Shown: positions 16,458-26,005 of the stretch, piece by piece
Numbering within the stretch: position 1 is the stretch's first letter
Layout: each line of letters opens with the position of its first letter
Assembly: GCA_017854535.1 (NCBI GenBank)
Contig: JAFMHL010000036.1
Span: forward strand, 1 to 42,968
DNA: 42,968 bases
From: Nitratireductor sp.
GTDB lineage: Bacteria > Pseudomonadota > Alphaproteobacteria > Rhizobiales > Rhizobiaceae
Direction: 5' to 3'
The notes under the pieces: generated by a model
What the model was told of the DNA's origin: nothing
Database searches by the model: none
Seen by the model: only the letters and a program-made list of their open reading frames with translations
Made by a program: the position numbers and the translations under genes

Positions 16458-16505
16458 TTGACTCTATCGGTATTTGCCGATATTTGATTCATCGGTATTT
16501 ACCGA
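16458..16505 (+). promoter_or_regulatory. arsR promoter with two ArsR-type operators
   Basis: -35 TTGACT (16458-16463) and -10 TATTTG (16481-16486) are 17 bp apart. The spacer holds dyad 1, TCGGTATTTGCCGA (16467-16480). Dyad 2, TCGGTATTTACCGA (16492-16505), is 25 bp further and covers the expected transcription start. Both fit TCGGTA-TT-TACCGA. This is the layout expected for metal-relieved repression by the adjacent ArsR protein. Confidence 0.75.
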
Positions 16506-16511
16506 CAATCA

Positions 16512-16871
16512 ATGAGTCGTTTCAATCTAATGCCGCCAACCGAAAATATATCTAACTGTTGTGAAGCTGAATCATCCTTGGCCCATGCCTTGAAAGCGCT
16601 GGGTCATCCTGTGCGTTTAGAAATGATCCGGCAGCTGGTTATGCGCGACAGATGTTGTGGTGGGGATTTTTGCGATTGTTTGCCGTTGGCGCAATCCACG
16701 ATTTCCCAGCATCTCGAATTACTTAAGCAGGCAGGCATTGTAGACTGGCAACAACAGGGGACGCGCTCTATTTACACACTGAATAAAGAGCGTCTCGCTC
16801 ACCTGTCTCAAGCATTGAATGATCTTGCAATTCCACAATCAGTATCCAAAAGCCCCGAAAGCAAAGCATGA
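16512..16871 (+). CDS. ArsR-family metal-responsive repressor
   Basis: A 119-aa winged-helix regulator of the ArsR/SmtB family: ALKALGHPVRLEMIRQLVMR (helices 1-2), then the metal-sensing segment DRCCGGDFCDCLPLAQ, and the recognition helix STISQHLELLKQAGIV. Four Cys residues lie in and just before the recognition helix region, a thiol-rich variant suited to soft metals or metalloids such as As(III), Cd(II) or Pb(II); the exact metal cannot be told. The first ATG (16512) is 6 bases after operator 2; MPPTENISNCCE (16530) is a possible alternative start. Its stop overlaps the ATG of the Atm1 exporter (16868), so the pair is one operon. Confidence 0.88.
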   Translation: MSRFNLMPPTENISNCCEAESSLAHALKALGHPVRLEMIRQLVMRDRCCGGDFCDCLPLAQSTISQHLELLKQAGIVDWQQQGTRSIYTLNKERLAHLSQALNDLAIPQSVSKSPESKA

Positions 16872-18766
16872 ACGCGCCTCTTAATAATAACAATAACAAG
16901 AAGATGGTGAGTGGCGATAAAGGCCAATCCGCATCAACCATCCGCAATTTGTGGCCCTATATGTGGCCATCTGATCGTCCAGATTTAAAACGCCGGGTTT
17001 CATGGGCGATGGCAGTCCTCATATTGGCAAAAGTGATTACGGTTCTTGTTCCTTATTTTTACAAATGGGCAACAGATGCTTTGAACTCGGAAGGTGCTCT
17101 GCCCGATTGGTTGCCCAGTATTTTGCTAGCCCCTGTCATGCTGGTTATTGCTTATAATTTCGGGCGAGTGATGGTCGTCGGTTTCAATAATTTGCGCGAT
17201 GCGGCCTTTGCAAGTGTCGGTCAGCATGCCGTTCGCCGGTTGGCTTCTATTGTGTTCCATCATATGCATTCGCTTAGCCTGCGATATCATCTTGCGCGCC
17301 GCACAGGCGGCCTTTCAAGAGTCATTGAACGTGGGACCAAAGGTATCGAATCCATTGTTCGTTTTACGATCCTCAATGGTGGGCCAACTATCATCGAATT
17401 TGCCTTTATGGCCGTAGTGATCTGGTATGAATTCGGTATGCTTTATGTGGTCATTATTTCCCTGATGGTTTGGGCATATGTCTGGTTCTCGGTGCGGGCC
17501 AGCGATTGGCGAATTAATATTCGCAAAGACATGAATGCCAACGACACCGATGCCAATTCTAAAGCTGTAGACTCGCTGCTAAATTTCGAGACTGTCAAAT
17601 ATTTCGGCAATGAAGAAATGGAAGCGCGTCGGTTTGACGAGTCGATGGGTAGGTACGAAAAAGCAGCGACCAGGGTTTGGACGTCACTGGCTTGGTTGAA
17701 CTTTGGCCAAGCCGTCATTTTGGGCATTGGAATGGGCACTTGCATGGTGCTTTCGGCAATGGCCGTAAGCCGCGGCGAGCAAACCCTTGGCGACTTTGTC
17801 TTGATCAACGCACTGCTCATGCAACTGTCTATTCCTCTAAACTTCATTGGTTTCATCTATCGCGAAATCCGTCAGGGATTTACCGATCTTGAAGCCATGT
17901 TTGATTTGTTGGCAGAAGAACGTGAAATCCAAGACGATCCGAATGCGAAGCCATTGAGTGTTGATAAGGGCGCGATCCGATTTACAAATGTTGATTTCCA
18001 TTACGATCCTGATCGCAAGATTTTGAAGAATATCAGTTTCGAAGTGCCTGCTGGAAAAACCGTAGCAATTGTTGGGCCATCTGGGGCAGGCAAATCTACA
18101 TTGTCGCGTTTGCTGTTCAGGTTTTATGACGTGACTGGCGGCAGTATTTCGATTGATAACCAGGACATTCGTGAGATTACTCAAAAATCCCTGCGCTCGG
18201 CCATTGGAATGGTGCCCCAGGATACTGTCTTGTTCAACGATACCATCGCTTACAATATCGGTTATGGGCGAAACAATGCAAGCCAGGCTGAGATCGAGAA
18301 AGCCGCTGAAATGGCGCAGATTGGTGACTTCATCAAGACGCTGCCTCAAGGGTATAATTCTCAAGTTGGTGAGCGTGGCTTGAAGTTATCAGGCGGCGAG
18401 AAACAGCGCGTGGCCATTTCAAGAACATTGCTGAAAGCACCGCCAATCTTGATCCTTGATGAAGCCACTTCCGCGCTCGATACGCAGACAGAGCGTGAGA
18501 TACAATCTGCCCTTGATCTTGTTTCTAAAAACCGCACAACATTGGTTATAGCCCACCGCCTTTCCACTGTGATTTCAGCAGACGAAATCATTGTTTTGAA
18601 AGCTGGAGAAATAGCAGAACGCGGAACCCATAAAGCGCTCATTCGCAAAAAGGGTCTTTACGCAGAAATGTGGAACCGTCAGCGCGAGGCGACGGAAGCT
18701 GAAGAGAAACTGCGCGCGGCCAAGGCAAATGACGAACTAGGTATCATCGATCGAAAGCGTGATTAA
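16868..18766 (+). CDS. Atm1-type ABC exporter (heavy-metal/glutathione conjugate)
   Basis: A 632-aa half-transporter with an N-terminal six-helix domain and C-terminal ATPase. Atm1-type features: YKWATDAL, the SLRYHLARRTGGLSRVIERG segment (coupling/glutathione-binding region), and NFETVKYFGNEEMEARRFDE. ATPase motifs: Walker A GPSGAGKST, Q-loop MVPQDTVLF, signature LSGGEKQRVAIS, Walker B ILILDEATSALD, H-loop AHRLST. Family knowledge: bacterial Atm1 proteins export glutathione or metal-glutathione species and confer metal tolerance. Co-operonic ArsR supports a metal-detoxification role over Fe-S export. The N-terminal tail is Asn-rich (NNNNNKK). psd and pssA follow, an order I recall from other Rhizobiales. 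Confidence 0.9.
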   Translation: MNAPLNNNNNKKMVSGDKGQSASTIRNLWPYMWPSDRPDLKRRVSWAMAVLILAKVITVLVPYFYKWATDALNSEGALPDWLPSILLAPVMLVIAYNFGRVMVVGFNNLRDAAFASVGQHAVRRLASIVFHHMHSLSLRYHLARRTGGLSRVIERGTKGIESIVRFTILNGGPTIIEFAFMAVVIWYEFGMLYVVIISLMVWAYVWFSVRASDWRINIRKDMNANDTDANSKAVDSLLNFETVKYFGNEEMEARRFDESMGRYEKAATRVWTSLAWLNFGQAVILGIGMGTCMVLSAMAVSRGEQTLGDFVLINALLMQLSIPLNFIGFIYREIRQGFTDLEAMFDLLAEEREIQDDPNAKPLSVDKGAIRFTNVDFHYDPDRKILKNISFEVPAGKTVAIVGPSGAGKSTLSRLLFRFYDVTGGSISIDNQDIREITQKSLRSAIGMVPQDTVLFNDTIAYNIGYGRNNASQAEIEKAAEMAQIGDFIKTLPQGYNSQVGERGLKLSGGEKQRVAISRTLLKAPPILILDEATSALDTQTEREIQSALDLVSKNRTTLVIAHRLSTVISADEIIVLKAGEIAERGTHKALIRKKGLYAEMWNRQREATEAEEKLRAAKANDELGIIDRKRD

Positions 18767-18917
18767 AAGACTGCAATGCTATAATGCGCGCCCAGGCAGC
18801 GCCACGAAGGATGCAAACTTGCTCGAATTCCCGTTGTGCTATCCTTGCTAAGAGATGTAAAAAAGGGCAAGTAACGATGCCTGCTGCGCCGAAATCTATA
18901 AGGACACCCTAAAAGTC

Positions 18918-19616
18918 ATGTCGATCACGTCATCCATCCGCAATGCCTTGATACCCATCCATCCGGAAGGGTACAAATTCATCGCTGCTTTTTTTGTCGT
19001 CTCCGTTATTTTGGGCTTTTTGTGGTCGCCATTGTTTTGGATAGGTTTGGTATTAACGACTTGGTGTGCTTGGTTTTTCCGCGACCCGCCACGGGTAACG
19101 CCTGTAAATGATGACTTCATTATTGCACCAGCAGATGGAAGAATTTCCCACATCACCAAAGTGGTTCCACCAGCTGAACTTGGCCTTGGCGATAAGCCGC
19201 TGACACGTGTTTCAGTTTTCATGAATGTCTTCAATTGCCACATTAACCGCGCGCCGGTCTCGGGTAAGGTCAATCAGGTAATTTATAAAAAGGGCCAGTT
19301 CTTAAACGCCGAGCTTGATAAGGCATCTTTGGACAATGAGCGCAATTCACTGCTGATTGATAGTCCTCATGGCACGATCGCGGTGGTTCAGATTGCGGGC
19401 CTTGTAGCTCGCCGGATTTTGTGTTGGGCTAATGCATCCGATACGTTGGCAACCGGTGAGCGGTTTGGTCTTATTCGTTTCGGCTCTCGCCTTGATGTAT
19501 ATGTGCCTGACAGTGCGACGGTGTCTGTGGCACTGGGCCAAACCTCCATTGGCGGGGAAACCATTCTTGCGCGATATGACGATCATTCTGTATCCCCAAT
19601 TATCAGGGTTAGCTGA
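18918..19616 (+). CDS. psd: Phosphatidylserine decarboxylase proenzyme (short type)
   Basis: A 232-aa protein of the short 'archaeal/rhizobial' Psd type. It converts phosphatidylserine to phosphatidylethanolamine at the inner membrane. N-terminal hydrophobic segments (about 15-55) are followed by [20 protein letters not shown], and [18 protein letters not shown] (conserved His residues). The self-cleavage site is the Gly-Ser pair in [13 protein letters not shown] near residue 195, where the Ser becomes the pyruvoyl group. Start ATG 18918 gives [20 protein letters not shown]. pssA starts 2 bp after its stop, so the two consecutive pathway enzymes are co-translated. Confidence 0.93.
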   Translation: MSITSSIRNALIPIHPEGYKFIAAFFVVSVILGFLWSPLFWIGLVLTTWCAWFFRDPPRVTPVNDDFIIAPADGRISHITKVVPPAELGLGDKPLTRVSVFMNVFNCHINRAPVSGKVNQVIYKKGQFLNAELDKASLDNERNSLLIDSPHGTIAVVQIAGLVARRILCWANASDTLATGERFGLIRFGSRLDVYVPDSATVSVALGQTSIGGETILARYDDHSVSPIIRVS

Positions 19617-19618
19617 GC

Positions 19619-20479
19619 ATGCAGCCTCCTTTTGCACCTTATGATCCTGGCAAGCCTAACAACCGACCGCACACACGATTGCGCGACATCCCCTTGCGCA
19701 TGTTGGTTCCAAATGTTCTAACACTGTTAGCTATATGCTCTGGCCTGACAGCGATCCGTTTCGCCATCGAAGGTCGCATTGAGCTTGCTTTGGCGGCCAT
19801 TATCCTTGCCGCTGTTCTGGATGGTATTGACGGACGCGTGGCCCGTTTTCTCAAATCTTCATCACCTTTCGGCGCGCAGATGGATAGCTTGGCTGACTTC
19901 GTCAATTTCGGCGTTGCTCCAGCAATGTTGCTTTATTTCACGTTGCTTGACGAACTGCGCCCCCTTGGCTGGGTGGCGGCTTTGATATACGCCATGTGTG
20001 GCTGTCTGCGCCTTGCCCGCTTTAATGTGCAGTTGGATATCCCGAACAAGCCTGCTTACGAGTCAGATTTCTTCGTGGGCGTTCCAGCACCTGCGGGGGC
20101 CATGTTGGTGTTGCTGCCATTGTATTTGGTTCAGCTTGGTGTCGAAGAGACCCTCTTTGTCGACGTTTTAGCGACCATGTATGTTGTCTTTGTGGGTTAT
20201 TTGATGGTCTCAAACATCCCGACCTATTCGGGTAAAAGCCTCGGCAAAAAGATCCCCAGCACGGTCGCTTTGCCGATGATTTTATTGGCAGTCGTCTTGG
20301 TGGCAATGTTGCTCAGCTATCCTTGGCAGTCTTTGTCGTTAGCTGCCTTGGGATATCTTGTTTTCATCCCATTCGGTGTTCGCTACTACAACAATTTGAA
20401 ATTGGCATTTGACCAAGACGCCATGGCCGCATCCGCAGAAAAAGAAAACATCAAGTCGAAAGACAAAAAAAGGCGGTGA
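19619..20479 (+). CDS. pssA: CDP-diacylglycerol-serine O-phosphatidyltransferase
   Basis: A 286-aa polytopic membrane enzyme that makes phosphatidylserine from CDP-diacylglycerol and serine, the substrate of psd just upstream. The CDP-alcohol phosphotransferase motif is DGIDGRVARFL...SPFGAQMDSLADFVNFG, fitting D-x2-D-G-x2-A-R-x(n)-G-x3-D-x3-D (about residues 68-97). About eight hydrophobic helices follow. The tail is charged (EKENIKSKDKKRR). The order psd-pssA with a 2-bp gap is typical of Rhizobiales. A terminator hairpin overlaps its stop codon. Confidence 0.93.
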   Translation: MQPPFAPYDPGKPNNRPHTRLRDIPLRMLVPNVLTLLAICSGLTAIRFAIEGRIELALAAIILAAVLDGIDGRVARFLKSSSPFGAQMDSLADFVNFGVAPAMLLYFTLLDELRPLGWVAALIYAMCGCLRLARFNVQLDIPNKPAYESDFFVGVPAPAGAMLVLLPLYLVQLGVEETLFVDVLATMYVVFVGYLMVSNIPTYSGKSLGKKIPSTVALPMILLAVVLVAMLLSYPWQSLSLAALGYLVFIPFGVRYYNNLKLAFDQDAMAASAEKENIKSKDKKRR

Positions 20480-20495
20480 CATTTATCCCGCCTTT
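20469..20495. terminator. Probable bidirectional terminator between pssA and the RND gene
   Basis: Stem AAAGGCGG (20469-20476) with CCGCCTTT (20488-20495), loop 11 nt, preceded by an A run on the plus strand and followed by a T-rich stretch. It includes the last codons of pssA and lies between convergent genes, so it can serve both strands. Confidence 0.7.
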
Positions 20496-20544
20496 CAATT
20501 TCATTTTCTCACAAAAACCATCAGACTAAGTTGTTGCCGAAAAC

Positions 20545-23500
20545 CTATTCCGCAGCTTCAGGGTAGGTTATTGGCTCGTCGCCTTTGGTTTTCTTGCGAG
20601 ACTTCTTTCCCGTTTCTTGGATGGGAAGATCGTCATTTGCGGCTTCGTGAGAAGGTCTATCCAGATCAAGGTTTCCCTCTTCTCGTGCTATACGGTTTGC
20701 TTCTGCCTTCACTTTGCGTTTGGCAAACAGATCAACAACGTTCTGTGGTAGAGACAACATCACGGGTGTCAGCACCAGAGTCAGCAGCGTTGAAAATGCC
20801 AGTCCGGCAATAACAGCCGTGGAAAGCTGTACCCACCAAATTGACGTAATAGAGCCATAGGAAATGACGCGGTTGATATAATCAAAGTTGACCGTCAGGG
20901 CCATGGGTATCAGACCAAGAATGGTAGTGAATGTCGTCAACATGATCGGACGTAAACGCTGAGCCGATGTTTTCAAAACAGCATCATGCACGCCAACGCC
21001 TTCTGAGCGAAGCCGGTTATAGGTATCGATCAGAACAATGGCATTATTCACCACAATCCCAGCGAGCGCCACAACGCCTGTGCCTGTCATAATGATCGAG
21101 AATTTTTGCCCAGTTACCATCAAGCCAATCAATACGCCTACGACCGCAAGTATCACCGTCGAGAGAGTAAGGAAGGTCTGATAGAATGAGTTGTATTGGG
21201 TCACCAAAATGATGAACATCAAGAACAAGGCACCAGCGGCAGCTTTACCCAAAAACGCTCCTGCTTCTTTTTGGTCTTCGTCGGCACCGCGGAATCTGAA
21301 GTGCAAATCCTCTGGCCATTCCTGGCTATCAAGCCAAGTCTGGATTTGCTTGACCTTGTCGTCAGGCGTCAGTTCACGTCCTTCAAACGGGATGGCTTTT
21401 CCAAGATTGGTCTTAAGATCCATCGCATACAAACCGTCGCGGCGAGTGATCGAAGAAACCTTCTGCTGAGGGTTCATTTCAATGAAATTAGAAATTGGAA
21501 CTTGCCCATTGGGCGTGCGCAACCGTAGTTCGGATAACTTATCCAGCGAACGTTCAGACTCAGGCAAACGAACAATAATGTCCACTTCATCCTCAGAATC
21601 GTCAGGGCGATATTTGCCAATCTGCACACCATTGGTCACCAATTGAACCATGGACCCAACAGCAGCGATACCCGCATTGTAGCGGCCCGCTTCTTCGCGA
21701 TCGACATCAATTTGCCATTCGATACCGGGCAGGGGACGTGCATCTTCTACATCACGCAGATCGCTATCCTTGTCCAGGAAGGCACGAACAGTTCCAACTT
21801 GTTCAGAAAGAAGATCATAGTTGGTAGACGTCATTTGCAAACGAATATCTTTGCCTGTTGGCGGGCCGCCTTCAATCTTGCGAATCTCTACCTTGATGCC
21901 GCCAATACTGGATGTGCGTTCAAGAATTTCGTCGAAAATCTCGGTTGCCTTGCGCCTAACGCTATAAGGGGCAAGCTCAATTTGCATGGTTACAACAACA
22001 TCAGCAGGCATATCTTGAGGTGCGCCAATTGTAATGCCACCTCCGCTACCACCGCCACCGGGCGCAGTTGCTGTCATCACCACATTATCAATGCCTGATA
22101 CCTGTAGAACTTGTTTTTCAACTTCTATTCCAAGATTGCGGATGTCATTACCAGATAGATTGCCACGCGCTTGCACAAAGACGGTCGCAACATCTGGTTC
22201 TTCATCAACAAAGAATTCTACGCCTTTGGAATGGGTGCCGAACATTGTGAAAGTCGTGACAGTGAGAGCGACCACTGCAGAAATAATTACAGCATTACCG
22301 ATCAAATTTCCCGATACCATGTTCAAAAAGCGAACATAGACACCCATGAAACCAGGTAGTTTTTGCGGATCAAGATCTGCATCAGCAGATAACATTTCTG
22401 CGGCAACGTTTTTGGTGTTGTCATGTGCCTGCGAGCGGCGCGCCAGATACCCTGTTAGTTTCCAAACTCCGTATGCGATCGCCAAGCCAATAACAGTTGC
22501 GAACATTAATTGGGTAAAGGAAGACATTCCCACAAGTGCATTGAGAAGGGCACTATCCTGAGAAAAAATATTCGCTCCAAATTCTTCTCCTGACCAAAAT
22601 GCCAGTGTTCCCAAAACAAAAGCTGCCAGCGTTTGCATGATCCTAGCGTGAGGCGCAATAAACTCACCAAACTGCGCCATCACGGTTCCTGTCACAGGAA
22701 CGAACACAAGCGCGGTTAACAGCGATGCCGTTAGAACGATGATGACCATGACTGGCAAATAACTCATGAATTCGCCCGACACGCCCGGCCATAACAGCAG
22801 CGGCAGAAAGGCGGCAAGGGTTGTCGCGGTAGATGAGACGATTGGCCAGAACATCAGCTTTGCCGCACGGTTATAGGCTTCGCGTGGCTTCAAACCTTCG
22901 GCCATCTTTCGGTCCGCATATTCGATCATCACAATCGCGCCATCGACCAACATACCGACGGTCAGCACCAAACCGAACATCACCATCATGTTGATGGTCA
23001 TACCCATAAAGGCCAAAATCAGAAAGCCGACCATGAAAGAGGTTGGAATTGCAAGGCCAACCAAGAGGCCTGAGAGAAAACCAAGTGAGCCGATGACAAC
23101 GATCATCACCAGTGAAATCGCGGTCATGATCGAAGATTGCAACGAACCTAGCACCTCGAAAATAAAGCTCGACTGGTCGATCATATAATTGACCTTGACC
23201 GTTTCGGGCCAGTTCTTGGTGTATTCATCAACCACTTCACGAACGGCCGTATTGTTGTCGATAATATTGGTGCCGATACGTTTCACCACTTCCAACGACA
23301 TGGCAGGTTGCCCGTTCACACGGGTATAAGTTGAGGCATCTTTAAAATTGCGGCGGATGTCAGCAACTTCGCCAAGGGTTACAACACCCTCACCATTCTG
23401 CTTTATCGGGATCGAATAAACATCAAGAGCATTTTCCACCAAACCCGGTAGCTTGACGTTAAAGCGCGATGCGCCATCGTCGATAAAGCCAGCGGGAACA

Positions 23501-24135
23501 AGCTGGTTATATTGCGCCAGAGCGTTGAGCAATTCAGCTTGGGTGATGTCATACGATTCCAGCTTCAACAGATCCAGAATGACCTCAAGCTGCTCTTCGC
23601 GTGTGCCTTTCAAATTGGCTTCACGAACGCTGGTGATCGATTCAATTTCGTCTTTCAGCTTACGGGCAAGATTATACAAGGTCCGTTCCGGTACATCACC
23701 AGAAAGCGTTACGATAATGGTTGGTTGCAGCGCGAAATTCGTTTCAAAAACCGCAGGTTCGTCCGCATCAGCGGGGATTTCGGCCTTGGCCAGATCAACC
23801 TTGTCCCGAATATTGGCAAGTACCTTGTCTTTGTCAGAACCGATCTGAAACTCCAGAACAATACCCGCATGGCCTTCTGAGGCCACAGCCGTCAATTCTT
23901 TCAGTCCCTCAAGGCCCCGCAATTGCGTTTCCATGGGTTTGACCAAAAGCCGCTCAGCATCTTCAGGCGATACGCCGCGCTGACCAATCGAGACATAATA
24001 GACCGGAACATCGATATCCGGATTGGCCTCTTTCGGCACAGAAATATAGGACAAAATGCCGGCAATTGTCATCACAATCATCATTGTGATAACGGTTTTT
24101 GGTCTTGAAAGGATGTTTTCCAGTGCGCCTATCAT
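20545..24135 (-). CDS. RND-family multidrug efflux inner-membrane transporter
   Basis: A 1196-aa protein, longer than the ~1040 aa of AcrB-type pumps because of inserts and a ~60-residue charged tail (RKKTKGDEPITYPEAAE). RND features: N-terminal helix then VPKEANPDIDVPVYYVSIGQ, RGVSPEDAERLLVKPMETQL, two sets of six helices, and TM4 sequence VLTVGMLVDGAIVMIEYADR; the paired acidic residues of classic AcrB TM4 are partly altered. VTQYNSFYQTFLTLSTVILA is typical of TM10-11. A Gly-rich stretch lies near residue 700 (GGGGSGGGITIG). It overlaps the MFP gene by 4 bases and forms a PadR-MFP-RND operon. No outer-membrane channel gene is nearby. Substrates are unknown. Confidence 0.9.
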   Translation of the reverse strand: MIGALENILSRPKTVITMMIVMTIAGILSYISVPKEANPDIDVPVYYVSIGQRGVSPEDAERLLVKPMETQLRGLEGLKELTAVASEGHAGIVLEFQIGSDKDKVLANIRDKVDLAKAEIPADADEPAVFETNFALQPTIIVTLSGDVPERTLYNLARKLKDEIESITSVREANLKGTREEQLEVILDLLKLESYDITQAELLNALAQYNQLVPAGFIDDGASRFNVKLPGLVENALDVYSIPIKQNGEGVVTLGEVADIRRNFKDASTYTRVNGQPAMSLEVVKRIGTNIIDNNTAVREVVDEYTKNWPETVKVNYMIDQSSFIFEVLGSLQSSIMTAISLVMIVVIGSLGFLSGLLVGLAIPTSFMVGFLILAFMGMTINMMVMFGLVLTVGMLVDGAIVMIEYADRKMAEGLKPREAYNRAAKLMFWPIVSSTATTLAAFLPLLLWPGVSGEFMSYLPVMVIIVLTASLLTALVFVPVTGTVMAQFGEFIAPHARIMQTLAAFVLGTLAFWSGEEFGANIFSQDSALLNALVGMSSFTQLMFATVIGLAIAYGVWKLTGYLARRSQAHDNTKNVAAEMLSADADLDPQKLPGFMGVYVRFLNMVSGNLIGNAVIISAVVALTVTTFTMFGTHSKGVEFFVDEEPDVATVFVQARGNLSGNDIRNLGIEVEKQVLQVSGIDNVVMTATAPGGGGSGGGITIGAPQDMPADVVVTMQIELAPYSVRRKATEIFDEILERTSSIGGIKVEIRKIEGGPPTGKDIRLQMTSTNYDLLSEQVGTVRAFLDKDSDLRDVEDARPLPGIEWQIDVDREEAGRYNAGIAAVGSMVQLVTNGVQIGKYRPDDSEDEVDIIVRLPESERSLDKLSELRLRTPNGQVPISNFIEMNPQQKVSSITRRDGLYAMDLKTNLGKAIPFEGRELTPDDKVKQIQTWLDSQEWPEDLHFRFRGADEDQKEAGAFLGKAAAGALFLMFIILVTQYNSFYQTFLTLSTVILAVVGVLIGLMVTGQKFSIIMTGTGVVALAGIVVNNAIVLIDTYNRLRSEGVGVHDAVLKTSAQRLRPIMLTTFTTILGLIPMALTVNFDYINRVISYGSITSIWWVQLSTAVIAGLAFSTLLTLVLTPVMLSLPQNVVDLFAKRKVKAEANRIAREEGNLDLDRPSHEAANDDLPIQETGKKSRKKTKGDEPITYPEAAE

Positions 24136-25277
24136 TGGGCATTTCCATCAGTTTTTATGTTTGCTTTGGCCAGTTTTTCAGCGATGCGTTCATCTAGTGC
24201 AGAAATCACCTTTTCACCTGGAACAACATATTCCTGTCCTAGTGTGATGATCCTTTGGCCGTTTTGTGGTCCTGAAATCCAAAAGCCATCCTTTTCTTGT
24301 GCAAGGATTTTGATTGGCATAAACTCCACCACGTCATCGACGTTGACAGTTCTAATGCCGATGGTGCCGTCATCAGCCAGCGTCACCCAAGAAGGCGCAA
24401 TCCTAAAGGCTTCAGTGCCCGGTAATTCGATAAGTGCTTCCGCGGTCATGCCATCGCGAATATCGCTTTGACCTTTGATTTCAATTTCAACGGCGAAGGT
24501 ACGGGTCTGCGCGTCGGCTGAAGGCGCGATATAGCGCACTTTACCTTCGGCAGCCTGACCCGAAATCAATTTCACCAAAGCAGTTTCATCCGTTTTGATC
24601 TTGTTGATGTCGCGCTCGGATACCTGTCCGGTAAATAACATTGGATCGGTATCAATAAGCGTCACACAGGCTCCGCCCATGGTGAGCATGTCTCCCACTT
24701 CGGCGATAGGGTCTTGCACCACACCGTCAGCATTGGCGCGAACTTCCGTACGTTTCAATTCTAGCTCAGATGCAGCAACACCAGCTTTCCCTGCTTCAAG
24801 GGCCGCGCCCAAAGCATTCATCTTATTTTCGGATGTAAAGCCTTTCTTGCGAAGAGCAGCGTTTGAATCATATTCGCTTTGAGCTTGCGCCAATTGCGCT
24901 TTTGCTTGTGCCAATTGAGCCTCGCGAATGCCGCGTTCTATAACGCAAACCAGATCGCCAGCTTTTACCCTATCCCCTTTGGCAACAAGGCGCTGCTCCA
25001 AAACGCCAGCCGTTTCAGCACGAACCGTGACAATCGCATCGGCTTGCGTGCGCCCACGGATTAAGATCCGTTCGGAGCGTTGTTCTGATTGTAGCGGCAC
25101 ATAGCGAATTTTGAAGAGTTCAAGGCCGCGTTCGGCTTCACGCTGAGCAATGGGAGGAGATTGCTCTGACGTGCCCGTTTTCCCACCAATTTGATATTCG
25201 CCAGTAAACATCCAATAGCCAAGGCCTGCTGCCATAGCGATAGCGATGATGTGGGATCCCTTGATCCTGAAAGCCAT
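24132..25277 (-). CDS. RND efflux periplasmic adaptor (membrane fusion protein)
   Basis: A 381-aa HlyD/AcrA-type adaptor. It has an N-terminal membrane anchor (IIAIAMAAGLGYWMFTG), a lipoyl half (AETAGVLEQRLVAKGDRVKA), an alpha-hairpin coiled coil (EAQLAQAKAQLAQAQSEYDS and later ALEAGKAGVAASELELKRTE), the second lipoyl half (VRANADGVVQDPIAEVGDML), then a beta-barrel region (ALVKLISGQAAEGKVRYIAP). It would link the RND pump to an outer-membrane channel encoded elsewhere. Its stop overlaps the RND start. It lies 38 bp after the PadR-like gene, consistent with one operon. Confidence 0.92.
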   Translation of the reverse strand: MAFRIKGSHIIAIAMAAGLGYWMFTGEYQIGGKTGTSEQSPPIAQREAERGLELFKIRYVPLQSEQRSERILIRGRTQADAIVTVRAETAGVLEQRLVAKGDRVKAGDLVCVIERGIREAQLAQAKAQLAQAQSEYDSNAALRKKGFTSENKMNALGAALEAGKAGVAASELELKRTEVRANADGVVQDPIAEVGDMLTMGGACVTLIDTDPMLFTGQVSERDINKIKTDETALVKLISGQAAEGKVRYIAPSADAQTRTFAVEIEIKGQSDIRDGMTAEALIELPGTEAFRIAPSWVTLADDGTIGIRTVNVDDVVEFMPIKILAQEKDGFWISGPQNGQRIITLGQEYVVPGEKVISALDERIAEKLAKANIKTDGNAQ

Positions 25278-25315
25278 AATAATATTCCGTTCGTCTTATT
25301 GTTTCAGTGCCAATG

Positions 25316-25864
25316 CTATTCTGCAGCTGCAGGCACATTATGAGCGGTTCCAGCAAGTGCCATGAGCGCGCCTCTATTCTTTTTCAGATATTCCAGATCG
25401 CATTGCATGACATGTTCGCCATATCCGCCGACCCAGCATGTACCTTGATGTTCACAATTTTCTGTATGAGTTCGGATCATTTCTAGCTGACCCTCCAGAT
25501 AGGCAATCCGCATATCAATAGCTTTTGCTATTGTCGTTGGATTTCCGTATTCAGCCGTCATCGCCACAAGTAGAAATTCTGATTTGAACTTATCAAGGGC
25601 GGGGGGCGTGGCCAAAGAACCAACAAACTCCATGCGGCCTTTTTCAGAAATAGAATAAACTTTTCGCTCCGGCTTGCCTACATCTTGTTCAATACGGCTT
25701 GAAACAAGGGATTCGGCTTCAAGTTTGGCCAAAGTCGGGTAGATAGATCCATAGCTGATGTCCACGAAGTAGCTATAAGGCCCTTCCGTGCACATTTTGC
25801 GAATTTCATAGCCCGTGGCTTCCTGAAAATTCAGTATCGCTAGAATGAGTGTTTTTGCGTTCAA
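25316..25864 (-). CDS. PadR-family transcriptional regulator
   Basis: A 182-aa regulator: LILAILNFQEATGYEIRKMC (helix 1 with GYEI), YGSIYPTLAKLEAESLVSSR (recognition helix with the hallmark SIYPTL), and the wing GKPERKVYSISEKGRMEF. The C-terminal half (about 90-170) is the helical Vir_act_alpha_C-type dimerisation region. The start is TTG 25864 with GAGG 12 bases upstream. It is the first gene of the PadR-MFP-RND unit, and two palindromes overlap its promoter, so autoregulation released by a pump substrate is likely (family-based inference). Confidence 0.9.
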   Translation of the reverse strand: MNAKTLILAILNFQEATGYEIRKMCTEGPYSYFVDISYGSIYPTLAKLEAESLVSSRIEQDVGKPERKVYSISEKGRMEFVGSLATPPALDKFKSEFLLVAMTAEYGNPTTIAKAIDMRIAYLEGQLEMIRTHTENCEHQGTCWVGGYGEHVMQCDLEYLKKNRGALMALAGTAHNVPAAAE

Positions 25865-25901
25865 CGGATTTCTTGCCTCAAATTATCGCATATTACTTTT
25901 A

Positions 25902-25928
25902 GATATATATCAGTTCGATATATATCAA
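25902..25928 (-). promoter_or_regulatory. PadR-operon promoter with two GATATATATC operators
   Basis: Palindrome GATATATATC occurs at 25902-25911 and 25917-25926, repeated at 15-bp spacing. On the minus strand they contain a -35 TTGATA (25923-25928) and a -10 TATCTA about 17 bp on (25900-25905). The promoter is therefore embedded in the probable PadR operator. The boxes are read by eye. Confidence 0.65.
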
Positions 25929-26005
25929 GTTAGAATATGATTAAAGTTTGGCAAGGTTTGCAAAAGGTTACCGTTGTCGCAGGCATATGCTGATCACAGT
26001 AGTGG

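Noticed and set aside
21191-24247. Long plus-strand frames opposite the RND gene
   Set aside because: They are shadows of the minus-strand RND/MFP genes and show no protein-like motifs.
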